A stretch of 64,000 bases of DNA from Pocillopora verrucosa (lineage: Eukaryota; Cnidaria; Anthozoa; Scleractinia; Pocilloporidae), in the NCBI RefSeq assembly GCF_036669915.1, contig NC_089322.1, positions 4,802,692 through 4,866,691 on the forward strand, read 5' to 3'. Numbering within the stretch: the first letter of the stretch is position 1; each line of letters opens with the position of its first letter. Below are positions 47,942 to 59,300 of this stretch, piece after piece. A model generated the notes under the pieces. That model had not been told where the DNA came from. It made no database searches and was given only the letters and a program-made list of their open reading frames with translations. Made by a program: the position numbers and the translations under genes.

Positions 47942-50426
47942 TCAGGTACGAATATAAATGTTCCCGTGTGGATTAAGGACACTTTTTACATGATTGTCAC
48001 GCTCTTTTCCACAAGGGTCATGGACAGGCCAGGCACTTTTGTCGCTGGAGTCAAAGCGGTAGTAGATGTGTGAGTAAGGGTTCTTATTGGAGCAAAGCGT
48101 CACCCCTTTTGCTATGTCAAATCGCAGAAATGAAGGCGGCAAAGCGTCATTACACGTGTTTGTCACGTGCTTGACAATCCGACAGTTGACATCGCCTTCC
48201 CGCCAATCAACCAAGCTGCCAGTTCCCGGATGACACACTAGCCAGTTGTTTATGTTGCTCTTGATAAGAAATTGTCTGCCGAGTTGCTTCCAGAGTGAAA
48301 AGCTCATGGCGTTGTAATCTGTTTCATTCATTGGGGCTGTTGTTGATATACCATCGAAACCGTGTACTGGCCAATTGGGCCTTGGAGTCACAGCGTTTGT
48401 AATACTTGTAAAATCATCGTAGTTAGTAAACGTATAACTCCAAACTAGAGTCCAGCCTCCTCCATCAGTCTCCATGTCGCAGTAAACCTGAAATGCCTTT
48501 GACTGGGAACCACCAACCGGATCTACCCAATAAACACCCGAGGGCGGGGGAAGAGATCGTGCACTAGTTTGGTCAAAGAGGTACTCACAAGAGCGGACAG
48601 CGGAGGATTTTGTTCTCCCTGCAAAAAATAAAAGAAAATTTGTCGTGGTTCTGCGCAACGGTATCCTATGTTTGTCATGAATCTTTTGAAATAAACCGAG
48701 TTCACCCCTGAAACACAAAATACAGTGCTCAAAAGTAAGACATGCGTAGGAGGACAATTTTGATTGGCCATGCGCCAAATTCTCGTGCAAAATTTCAAAG
48801 GAAAAAACATTCAAACGTTCTTGTAAATCTGTTAATTAAAGGTAACAAAAGTAGGGAAAAGGAAAATTCGAGACTTTTCTTACATAGACTTTATTTAACC
48901 ACGGGTTTCCTGTTGATTTATCCTTTTTTCCAGCTTTATTAAGAAAGTAATATGGTTTTCAAAAAAATGAGACTTTCGTCCTCTCAAATTTAATCTTTCA
49001 TCGCCCCACCCTTCCCTCTCACCCTTAACGCCAATACTCACATCCTCCCATCCCTCACTCCCATTACTCCCCCTCCCACTCCTAACCCCTCGGTCTTTAC
49101 CCCTCACCCCTCAGTTACACGCTCTCGCCAAGACTCCCTACGACTCTCTTTTGTTTTGAGCAGCGTGGATGGAAACGAGAAATTCACCGACTTACCTCTT
49201 TTAATGCGAGGTCTTGATCTCTTTGTTATTAGGATGATCTGGAAAAAAAAAACAAAAAAAAATATAAAAACATTGACGAGTTGACTACGAAGCGAGTGTA
49301 GAGATGGTGTGGGGGTGGGTGGGGATTATGGGAAGTTTTAGAGTTTTGTTTTCACCTAACTACGAGAACTTTTGTTTTTGGTGATAATTCGAGGACGTAC
49401 TCTTGAAAAATTATTTATTAGGAAAAGTTTTTTGTTTTTGGTCTCCACTATACACCCCTGAAATATGAGCTTTTCCCAAGAAATTGCGGATGGTTCGATT
49501 ATAGAACACTCAATTAAAAGACTGAAATAACATGACTTATTGCCAAAACCACAACACAGTAGCTAACTGATGAAAATTTTTGTAGCAGCGAGGAACACTT
49601 CACTTCATTCTCCTACATAACGGACATACCTTTTCTAAATAAAAAGAATCTTTTTGATGAAGCAGCGTGCTGGAAAGACTTTCCTTGTTTTCAGCCGAAA
49701 GTAAACACCTTTTTGTGTTTACCAGGAAATTTGCACTTCTACAACCGAGCTGAATAGCACACCTTTGTGAACACGACAGCGGAGAAGCTGTCTTGCCTTC
49801 CCAAATCGTGTTTTCTACGGGACGAAAATAATTTTCTCTTATCTTGAAGAGGGCGCTGTTCGTTGCTGCTACAGTCGTTGTTATGACTGAGAAGAAAAAG
49901 AGGGATATCGTCTCTCGGGTCTGTAGAAAAAAATTAACAATAAAAATAATGGTTTTATGAAATGTGGGCAAAATTAGACGGTTTCCATATCCCGAAAAAG
50001 AACTCATCAGTTCGCAGCTGTTGGCAGAACCTCGAATTACAACCTTCGAAAGTTTCCAAATTTTCGTAAAAATTTTGTGATTTCAATTTTATGTAGCAGG
50101 CATATTTTTTTGCATAAGGATATCGTCATCCTAAACGAAGAATGAAATAGGTGTTTGTCTCTGTAATAACGCAAATTTTACATCATTTTCTAGATCAGAA
50201 TCTTTTTTAATAGCATGAATGGTTACATCATATTTGTGAGAACAACTTTTTGAAACCTTCAAATTTCTCGCACTATGTAGCAACCCGAAAGAAGCAATGC
50301 ATCGAGATTCAAGTTGTCAGCGAAAAATTCTGCTAAGTCAAAGAGCAGCAAAGTCATTATTACACAGAACATTACTTATAAGAAGTAATTGAATAGAACG
50401 GAGGTTTTGAATATCTACCATACCAT
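47942..50426 (-). CDS. Secreted PAN-like plus fibrinogen-like protein
   Basis: Exons: 50424-50426 (ATG only, tentative), 49630-49920, 49196-49238 and 47942-48618; phases agree and give 337 residues. Exon 2 begins with a hydrophobic signal-like stretch (ISLFFFSVITTTVAA) and then a PAN/apple-like half domain with CSQRCAIQLGCRSANF and CLLSAENK. Exon 3 is a short basic linker (KRSRPRIKR). Exon 4 is a fibrinogen-like domain: SGVYWVDPVGGS, CDMETDGGGWTLVWSYTF, FLIKSNINNWLVC, WPVHDPCG, ending HGNIYIRT. It is clearly related to the two paralogues at 41164-46088 but more diverged and with a different N-terminus. The one-codon first exon (ATG/GTATGG) is weak; another upstream start, or joining to the ShK gene upstream (also phase 0), is possible. 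Confidence 0.72.
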
Positions 50427-52549
50427 CTTAGTTTAAACTTGAGTTCTGTACTTATGTTCTGGATTCCATTCGATTGCGAACCCTGTGTTAAGCCCGCTAG
50501 ATTTCTGACGTCTGTGCACAGTAGTCCTTCTCAATAAATTTTGTGTACACAACTTGTTCATCCATAACTTAACACCTCCATACTAAATTGAACTTTTGGA
50601 TTCCGAAAACGTTTGCGCGTTTGTTAGAGTGTTCATGCTATCATAGGTTTTAATTGTTGTTTGTTTTAGTAAACTATAAGCTACGCGCTGGTTAAAAATG
50701 ATTTCGAGAGAGATTTTAAAGCCTTTTCTGTTCGTCTTTAACCAATAAATGAAACCAATCTTCGAACCAACTAATAACAAGTGCTGCCATTTTGATAAGG
50801 AACGAAAAAGCTGTTTTGTGCACGTGCTGATAAAATAAATTAATTGCAAGCTTAGAGGATGGGAAAACGACTAGTGTTTCACGTTAAACCCGTTCATCTT
50901 GTCCCTAAATTTACAGCAACATCAGAATTTTCAAAACGGTACCATCTCTATTAATTCAAGCACCTCTCGTGATGTTAGCGCGCCGGTAACTTGAAAGGGA
51001 AGGCTCGAATCCTTCAATAATGAATTGTTTTCATTGTGTACAGCTGCTTAAAGTAAGACTGTTGCCCGCGAGCAAATGCATCAACACCACCCGGATGGCA
51101 TTATGGATCCAGAACAACATCTGGAATGGTCGGCTGGTGTAATCCGGTTGATTTTCAGGGGACGTCAATTATTGGCTGTCAAGAGAATATCAACTGTTGA
51201 TATTTTCTTGTGGCTGTATAAACAGGTGACTGACAAATGTAAAACAAGTTAGCCCCTGCAGTGCTTCAGCTTCACACGCACTATAAATGAATTGCCATTT
51301 GGCTGGATAAGGTTTCCGATGATCATTTATTTCCGCTTCGAAGGTAACGATGAAATATGTGCGAGACAGACAATAAAAAACCAAGAAAAACAATCCGGCT
51401 GATACCCATGGAAACATTTTTATTCAATCTAATACATTAGGCACAACGTTTTGAGTAAAAAAGAAAAGAAATAAAAAGCCAGACGAGAGACGGGTTTTTT
51501 TAAAATACACTTCGAAAACACGATGGGGACTGAGAACGAGTTGTAAATAGGAGCGCGTGACTGGGTCAGTCTCTCAACGAAAGATGTACATTATACCTAC
51601 ATTATAGTCGACGGAAAGATGGAGAGGGTGAAGTTGTTGAACATCTCGGAAATGTTATCTAATGAGATTCAGTGGACATTTTCTTTACGACTGATAAATT
51701 AATAGACGTTACTGATGTCATCATCTCTTCATTTTAACCACTATGCATCAGGTAGCTGGCTGGCGCTGGTAGCTTCCTGTTGATCAAAGTTTATCATCGT
51801 GTTAAAAAAAAAATTCGTCGATTAGTGCATTCCCTTTTAATTAGTGGCTGGATCAATATCAGTATCTGGGCAACTGCCCACCTACCCCTCCCCTAACTCA
51901 ACAACAGTCAATTGATAACAAGTCAGGGTTAATGTTGGGTTAGGGGAGGGGTAGGTGGGCAGTTGAAGTGAAGGGTGTGGAGTGAATATGACCAAAATGG
52001 GGACCCTTCTTTTCCACACTGAGTACCTGATATAAAATGTTGTAAACACAATAACCATTAGCGGCAGAAATTTGTGGAGGGAACTTGAAGCATTAGCCTG
52101 CTTCAGGCGTTTAGCTAGTAAAAGGGAGCAAAATACTTCGTTCACCATGCGACTCGAACCAAACCTCACTCGTCTTTTTCACTCCCCCGCTTCTATCGCT
52201 TCGTTTATTATTGCGCTCGTTTTACCGACCGAACGCTGAGCACAGGTTATCGAAGTATTTCCCTCCCACCAAGGTTTGCGCCTTCTTGCACACGTGGAGT
52301 ATTTTCTAGCCACTTATCCGGTCAAATAATTTAACTCAGATCTTAGAAGTAGATGACGGGTGGACAAAGGTTTTTATTTTTCGCACGGATTCATGAATGG
52401 GCATAGCTAGCTCAACGATAGCCCCATAGTGATTGCCTGGACTGAAGCAACAGGAGAAGCAGTACGGAGAAAGCAATAAAGCATTTGTGTTAGGGAGGGG
52501 GGAAGAAGACGAAAACGACTTCCTAAAACCAAAATTAAGGGAGGGTACT
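50427..52549. other. Region between PAN/fibrinogen-like and ShK genes
   Basis: No exon I can defend. The minus-strand frame 51190-51417 starts with a signal-like stretch but has no recognised domain or splice context. A foldback repeat lies at 51853-51966. Confidence 0.45.
51853..51966. repeat. Foldback hairpin with 27-bp perfect arms
   Basis: Arms 51872-51898 and 51940-51966 are perfectly complementary (core ACCTACCCCTCCCCTAAC); pairing extends six more bases with one mismatch, leaving a ~30-nt loop. The left flank GATCAATATCAGTATCTGGG is probably part of the same repeat, which looks like a known marine-invertebrate MITE type (from memory, not searched). Confidence 0.8.
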
Positions 52550-54508
52550 CTAAGGGGATGCATTCAGAAATGAAACTGTTACCTGAGCACAGGAGAGCAC
52601 TTTACATGTCTGGCTGCAGACGTGGGCCACTTCAGTGTCTCCGCAGTTTCCTTTCTCGAATTCGTCTTGACAAGTTACAATGTTCTGAGCATTATAACAC
52701 TTATCTAAAAAGAAAAAAAATTCTATAGACGAGTTGTATCTCAAACTAACCTAATTGCTTTTTAGAGACCAGTCTTACTCATTGCCTAAGGAGGGGAGAG
52801 GGGGTGGGTTTTGGAGGATTTAAATGTGTCACGATGAAATTTACCTGTTCCCTCCCCCCAGGGCCCTGTAATATCTTATGAACCCCCCTTCCTCATTGGC
52901 AATTGATTGACAGTCAATTCTCCATTACCCCCCCCCCTACCCTTAATACCCTGTTGGCGATGACTGATCTCCCCTCTGTTCCCCCCTAAAACCATGTCAT
53001 CCCCCCAAAATAATTATCATTCACCCCCACCCCCTCCCCCGGGGTGGCGGTTAACAATTAAAGGTTCCTTTGTTGCTCTGATAAAGTTTCCACAATTACT
53101 TAGATTTTCTTTTCCAGCAATTGTGATTTCTATCCTTTCAGCCATTTTTTTTTCTGATTTTAACATGCATAATCCATAGCCAGCTGTCAAAGGTGTATTT
53201 TGCCTTAAAAGCGAAATTTCAACGTCAAGTAAAAATCATTGATTGTGAAGTATTATATTTTGAACTAACCACAAAGATCACAAGTCTTCCGACATGATCC
53301 ACTCCACGGAAGTTCAAAACAGTTGCCAGCTTTCTTCTCTTGCAAGCATAACTTCCCATCCTGAAGGTCTTGACATTCTAAAAAATGGAAGACAAATAAT
53401 GAGTTATCTGAAGTGTTTGATGTCTCCTTGCCCCAATCCCCGTGGGCGAGTAGAAAGCTTTGAATCAAGACTGAGTTTTAGCTTGCGATGTATTCCATCA
53501 AAAAGCTACAACCGTGGAAAAATTGTGTCGAGAAACCCCGTAAACAGAACATCCAATTTTGAACTCACGACCTTCCTGACGGATATTAATCCTGTCACTA
53601 TGCAATCTTCTTTTATTCATTCAACTTTGCACCGAAGTGGAGTGGGGCAAAATCCACGAGAAGCTTAACTTTTGTTCACAAAATTCTAACCAAAACGCGT
53701 GTAAGAATCTACAGCTAATCAAAGACAAATACAGATATTCATGATAATCTACCAAATGTCAGAATAAGCTTTTCAGATCCATTAGACAGACTAAATATAG
53801 TGGTGTGGAAGGAGTGAGACGCAGACCCAAATAATCATAAGCCTCGATTTCATGTTTTCGTTCCAGCTTTCCTCAATCGAGTTCGTATATTTCGAAAGTG
53901 GGTTAGTGCTATTTACAAACGCTCGATAATTTCATATATTTCCAGTTAATAACTCTTTTATTTGCGGGCATATCTGATCTGTTATTGGAAAGGTGCCAAA
54001 AAATTAAATCCAGTGTTTTTGAAACAGCAATCAAACCTCGCGGCAAAGATTGAAAAAAACAAAACAAGAAAAAAAATTCAGTAAAGATCATTTGTGGTCG
54101 TCAAGGCCAATTTGTCGGCAACCGATTTTGGCCTAGAATTGTGTCATCCTGAAGGCCTTTCTATATGAAAGCAATAAATTGCTGTTATAACCATAACTCA
54201 GCGCTATTAGATGCGTAATGTCAACTTTAATCCTCACGATGCAATTGTCAGGGCGAAGTGTATTCCACTACAATGAGGGAAATCTGAATTCCTGGATCTC
54301 CAAGACTAAAATAGAGCAAAACACGTTCTAAACATAAAAGTATGACTCAAAAGATACCCCATTTCATTTTTATCTTTTTCAGTACAGTCGCTTACAGCAA
54401 GATCCTTAATTGCATGCCAGTAATTTTCCACCTACCTAAACTGCTCTCGATGAGTAAAGCTCCTTCCATCAGTAAAAGACACACAAAAATCAGATTAGCG
54501 ATTCCCAT
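52550..54508 (-). CDS. Secreted protein with two ShK-type six-cysteine domains
   Basis: Exons 54436-54508 (signal peptide), 53270-53377 and 52550-52704; phases agree and give 111 residues. One ShKT module per exon. Module 1 cysteines are spaced 8-8-8-3-2 and module 2 8-8-8-3-4, with the RKTC and SQTC signature of the fold. A Lys-Tyr pair typical of potassium-channel-blocking members is not visible in either module, so a toxin function should not be assumed; ShK modules also occur in proteases and matrix proteins. The last exon could end at 52550, or a donor at CAG/GTAACA could splice onward in phase 0 to the PAN exon at 49920, which would merge the two genes. Start chosen as the only ATG before the hydrophobic signal. 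Confidence 0.75.
52775..53050. repeat. Repeat family C (C-rich orientation)
   Basis: GTCACGATGAAATTTACCTG, GGGCCCTGTAATATCTTATG, GGCGATGACTGATCTCC and AAAACCATGTCATCC blocks separated by C-runs. It sits in intron 2 of the ShK gene. Confidence 0.7.
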
Positions 54509-56199
54509 CGTGATGAATCAGTCTTGCTTCGGTTACAAAGGAGACTTTCAACTCAACTTCTCCGTACCAGCTCAACTTTAAAATGATCGTAAAACATTCA
54601 CAAAGAAGATTTTATCTTATTTGGAATGTATAAGTTAATATCTCTACTTGGTTACGTGCGTCATTTTGAGAGACAACTTTCAAAATACTGGCGACTGGAT
54701 TAGTAAACAAAATAAAAGTCGACCTTATTGTGCCGGAACTGAATAATGAAAATTCATTGGGCATTAATTGGGATTGGGAAATGACAATATTCAGCCGACA
54801 GGAGAAACTTTGAATAAGATTTACAATTATAGTTTAAACCGTTTCGAATTTAAGTTTAATTTTCAGAGAGTGAACAGAAAAGAAGGCGAAAGAGCTATGC
54901 GTAAATCAGCGCCGTGTAATCACAGCAAAACAGATATAGATTTCCAAATATGTAAAAGAGATATTCAAAGAGTTTAAACAAAATCCTTTTACAATGGTAG
55001 ATTAAAAATATGGCCAGCTGAGCTGTTAATGAGAAAAATTAATGACCTGCTTACGAGTTAAATTTCATGTTTCCGATGAGTTAAACTCCTTCGATTAAAT
55101 TTTTCCTCGTTGCTCACGAAAACGTTAATATAACATGAAAATTCGATCAAAACATATCTCCTAGGCAGTGAATAATATTGTAAGTCATTTCATGTATAAC
55201 AAATACTGTCATAGTCCAAATGACAGTACAAACTATGATCATACTGCCCGTGAAATATGAATTTCAATTATCTTTTCAACCGTTTACACACTAACATCAG
55301 TATGCATATTCTCCATACTGTTCTCTATATATTTTTTCAGGTACTGACAAAGAGAAGAGCTGCTTTCGTTGGTGATCATTTTCTTTTATTCTTGTGACAT
55401 TTAATGTGTGATTCAATGGTGATATTGTAAGAAGAAATTAAATGCCAATCACTCCAAACACTTCGATTCCCACATCACGTGTGGTAAAGTGATTTTCATT
55501 CTAATCTCTGCAAGTGTGGACTAAATCTCTGAGTGTACCCAATCTAACGGAACCTCTTCAGTAGAATTTTGACAACTTTGACAACTTTTTTCCTAGAGTT
55601 TTCAAATTGGAATTTCGAGTTTTTTAAAGATTGTTATTTCAGCCTCTGCTAGGAGTAGAAAGGTTGTTAAACTAACAAATGTACATCCTTACATCAAGAG
55701 AGACTGAGAAAATTCAAATTACTCAAACCATTTCAAACCACAGGACTCCTACAAAGATTACAAAGGCCTGTTGGAAATGCAAAGCTGGAAGCTTCAGCCC
55801 TTCCAACAGGAAGGAATACATCACCATGTATCGCCGGCTTGAGAGGGTGGGGTGGGGTGGGGGGGGGGGTGGGGATGGTCCGATTATTTTGGTTCTATAA
55901 CGATAAAATTTACCTGATCCCCCAATAAGGCTCTGTAATAATCTTATGATACTCGCTTTGTTGGCAGTTAATCGGCAATCAATTGTCTATAGCCCCCCTG
56001 TTTAAACTATGTTACCGAAGACTGATTCCCCCCTCGTTTTACCTGAAAACCATGTGATCCCCCACAAATCCTTCCTCCCCCTCCCCCCGATAAATAATGA
56101 AATAATGACTGGTCCATAATTGTTTCAAACCAGTGCGAAGCTAAAAATTTAATTCCATACGTAAACCAAACTCACACGTTAACTGAGAAAATCAATTGC
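54509..56199. other. Intergenic region with repeat copies A and C
   Basis: No gene seen. A forward family A copy is at 55279-55460 (ACATCAGTATGCATATTCTC). A family C copy at 55838-56115 includes a long G-run, then ATAAAATTTACCTGATCCCC and AAACCATGTGATCCCCC. Confidence 0.6.
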
Positions 56200-56205
56200 T
56201 TTATT
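56200..56205 (-). promoter_or_regulatory. Polyadenylation signal AATAAA of the DNAJC2 gene
   Basis: Canonical AATAAA on the minus strand about 143 nt after the stop codon at 56348, in the context TGTAAATAAAGC, with no other gene in between. Confidence 0.6.
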
Positions 56206-56347
56206 TACAAGAGGATATAAATGGAAAAGAGAGACCAGTTTCCATATATCAAAGCAGTTTTAGGACTGTGGAGCCAGGAGGAGTTCAGCAGTTTCTTAAT
56301 ATACAGTAAGAACTAATTATTTGGCAGCTTGATTCTCATAGTTGGTG

Positions 56348-59300
56348 TTACGCGGCTTTTCCTTTGCTTTGAGCTGCTTTCTTGGCTTTTACCATCTCAA
56401 CCAGGTCCTACAAGTTAGCAAAAGACAAACAAACAATTATATACAAACATATAATCACTCTTTGATTAGACGAGCAGTTCTTCCTTTCGGCGAAGTCAGC
56501 GGCGCGAGTCGAAAAAAAAAACACATGGGTCTAGTGCGCCGCGTAGAAATCTGAGAACGAGGTGCACTCCCAGAGTTCCGCGCGTTTTATTTTCGCTAGT
56601 TTTTTTGACTCCCGCGACCGACTTCCCCGAAAATTAGGGACGTCTCGTAGTCTACTCTCTAATGTACTAAATAGCATGTCCAGAGAAGCATTAATAGGTC
56701 CTGATTGCATAAAAAGTAGACTACAAGGGTGCAGTGAAATAAAAAGTTAGCTTAAACGACAATTGTGTTCCAACTGCACTGAGCAGTTAAATTAGAGACC
56801 ATAAAACAAGAATTAATTTCATAGACCGAAAGATAAAGTCAAAGAGAATACTGGATTTTTTCGAGTACAGCTTCAAGAACAGCAAATTGATTTGATTCTA
56901 TGTGATTGGCTTACAAAATTGGCACTACTTTTAAACCAATCAGATGAAGAACATAAAGAGCCTTAACCAATCGCTACTTGACCACACGCGCTGAATTCCC
57001 GCGCTTTGTGTCGGTCACGTTTGACCACACGCGGTGAAATCCTGCGCTTTGCTTAGTTTTACTTGCCCTGGTGTGATTCGCCCATTGCAATACTTTGTTC
57101 AAAGAACTTACATCGAACCCTACACGATTGATTCGAAAGAACGAACGTTTCTAAACACGTGAATAGACAAAATTGTATTTTTGATGAGCCAGACCTTGTA
57201 TCTTTTCATGCATTCCTTTTTCGTTCGTCCAGGGACCGCTTCAGCGATTCTTTCCCATCTTTCTGGTGTGCTAGTGGGGTATGTACGCAGAGCATTCTCC
57301 AAAAGCTGGAAAATAGATTTGCAAAACAAAAATGTTACTATAATTAACAAGGATTCGATTTTTATCTGGGAAATTTTTCACTGAGCGTCAAAAGATCAAA
57401 ACCATAAAAATTTCAGGACAAAAATTTAGCTTCAAATCTAACTGGAAATAGCTATAAGCATACTTTGAACCACAAGGGACTGAAAATTATTGTTTTCGTT
57501 CTTTTAAAAAATCTTACTCGTTGCTCCTCCGAGGTCCATGCAGACGTTTGCTGAGCAGCGTCACCAGATTGGCTTGCTTGAACATGAGAAGGGAAAAAAT
57601 CATGAACATGAGTGTCACTGTAACATTTGAGAGTGAAAGGAAAAGCAAACTAGATAACAACAGCTCATTGGAACAAAAGAATATATCAAAAAGAGCCAAC
57701 GAGAACTTAAAGATGAGGAAAAGGCCTGCCTAAAGCGCTGGAAAACGCGCCTGCCTAAAGCGCTGGAAAACGCGCCTGCCTAAAGCGCGGGAAAACGCAG
57801 CTGCCTAAAGCGTGGAAAAACGCGAATGACCAGGTCGAATCTGATTAGTTGATAAAGAGAAAATCAGAAAATAGGATTGTTTTGGTGTGATGATGACAGT
57901 TGGAATCCGTAATAGTTTCAAAACAAAAGGTGAGTGACCTGCAAAGACCAAGCGTTAAATGACTGACACATATTTATCAAGCGTTATCCTTTAACTGCGT
58001 GACCTAGTATGATACTATGCTTTCATGGCGTGACCTGCGTGACCAAGTATGAAATATTGCTTCCATAACGTGACCTAAAGTAACATAGCTTCTTTAAACT
58101 GCGCGAGTGAGGCTTATAACTCGTAATTATCCGGCGTGACAAACATGTCTTAATTTTATTGTGTAACTATCTTTGTGTAACATCAACAATCAGATGCATA
58201 AGCTAGCAATTCGTAATTCAAGTCGTTAAAAGGGAAATCGGTAATTATTTTAAAGATCAACCACTAACCATCGTATCTCACTGTTAGATTAGACTCCGCC
58301 GATGCAGAAGCTTTTCCATGATGGTGATCTTTGTCAAATTTCGCGAATGCGTTTCGATTCACTTCCTGTTTCAGCGTTGGGTCTGTTGGAAAACATTTCC
58401 TGGGTTAGAGGGAGTCAGTTCCTGAAGAAACTGTTGTGTTGCGTCACTGGGGATATTGCAAGCTAATTTGGTTTCATCAACTGAGTTTACAATGTTAAAT
58501 GGCAGAGTTTCAAAAGCTGACGCTCGTTGTCTGAGCGGAAAGCGAGGGCTAACGAACAGCTAAAGATCAAAACATCACCTTTCTAGAGTCTTGACGAGGC
58601 CAATTTAGATCATAAACTCAGTTGATAAAAACCAAATTTCCTGCGTTAGAACTGTTTCACCTCAAAAGAAATGAATAACTGAATAAATTGAGTGCTACAA
58701 ACCTAGCTTCTGTAAGTTCTTCACTTTTTTGATCACGTGTTTGGAATCTCGTAGGGTTCCAGTTTTAGCGTGCATGTTGACATAATCTGCGATCACTTTC
58801 CACCTGATAGCGAACAAAAAGAAGAACAAACAGTCAAAAAAGTCAGATTCCCTCTGACTATTTTAAATACAACGCGTAAATTTTAAGCATTCACAACTTA
58901 ATTGCTTACATGAAACTTTGCGTTCAATGAAATTCGCAAAAAATATTCGTATCCTGGCTGCAGGACTTTTGAGCGTTGTAAAACAAAACAAAAGTAATCA
59001 CAACAGCCAATCAAGGGAAAGGAAATGCTTTTGGGCGCCAATGAGAACTCAAAATAAAAACTAAACTGCCTAAAGCGCGGGAAAACGCGGGCGACCAAGT
59101 CGTGATTGGTGTCAATTTTGCATCTGATTGGTTGACGGAGTGGCGCGAGTATTCTGCACCAATCACAGAGCGAGTTAAAGCAAGACCAACGCAGTCTCCG
59201 ATTACTTTCGACACTCATTTAAAAATTATTCTTTATAAAATAATTCAAATAGTACGTGCGCTCTAATTGGCCATAAAACCATTTTACTTGAGCGTATGTA

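Noticed and set aside
51190..51417. 75-residue minus-strand frame with a hydrophobic start
   Set aside because: No domain, no matching splice sites and no neighbour support.
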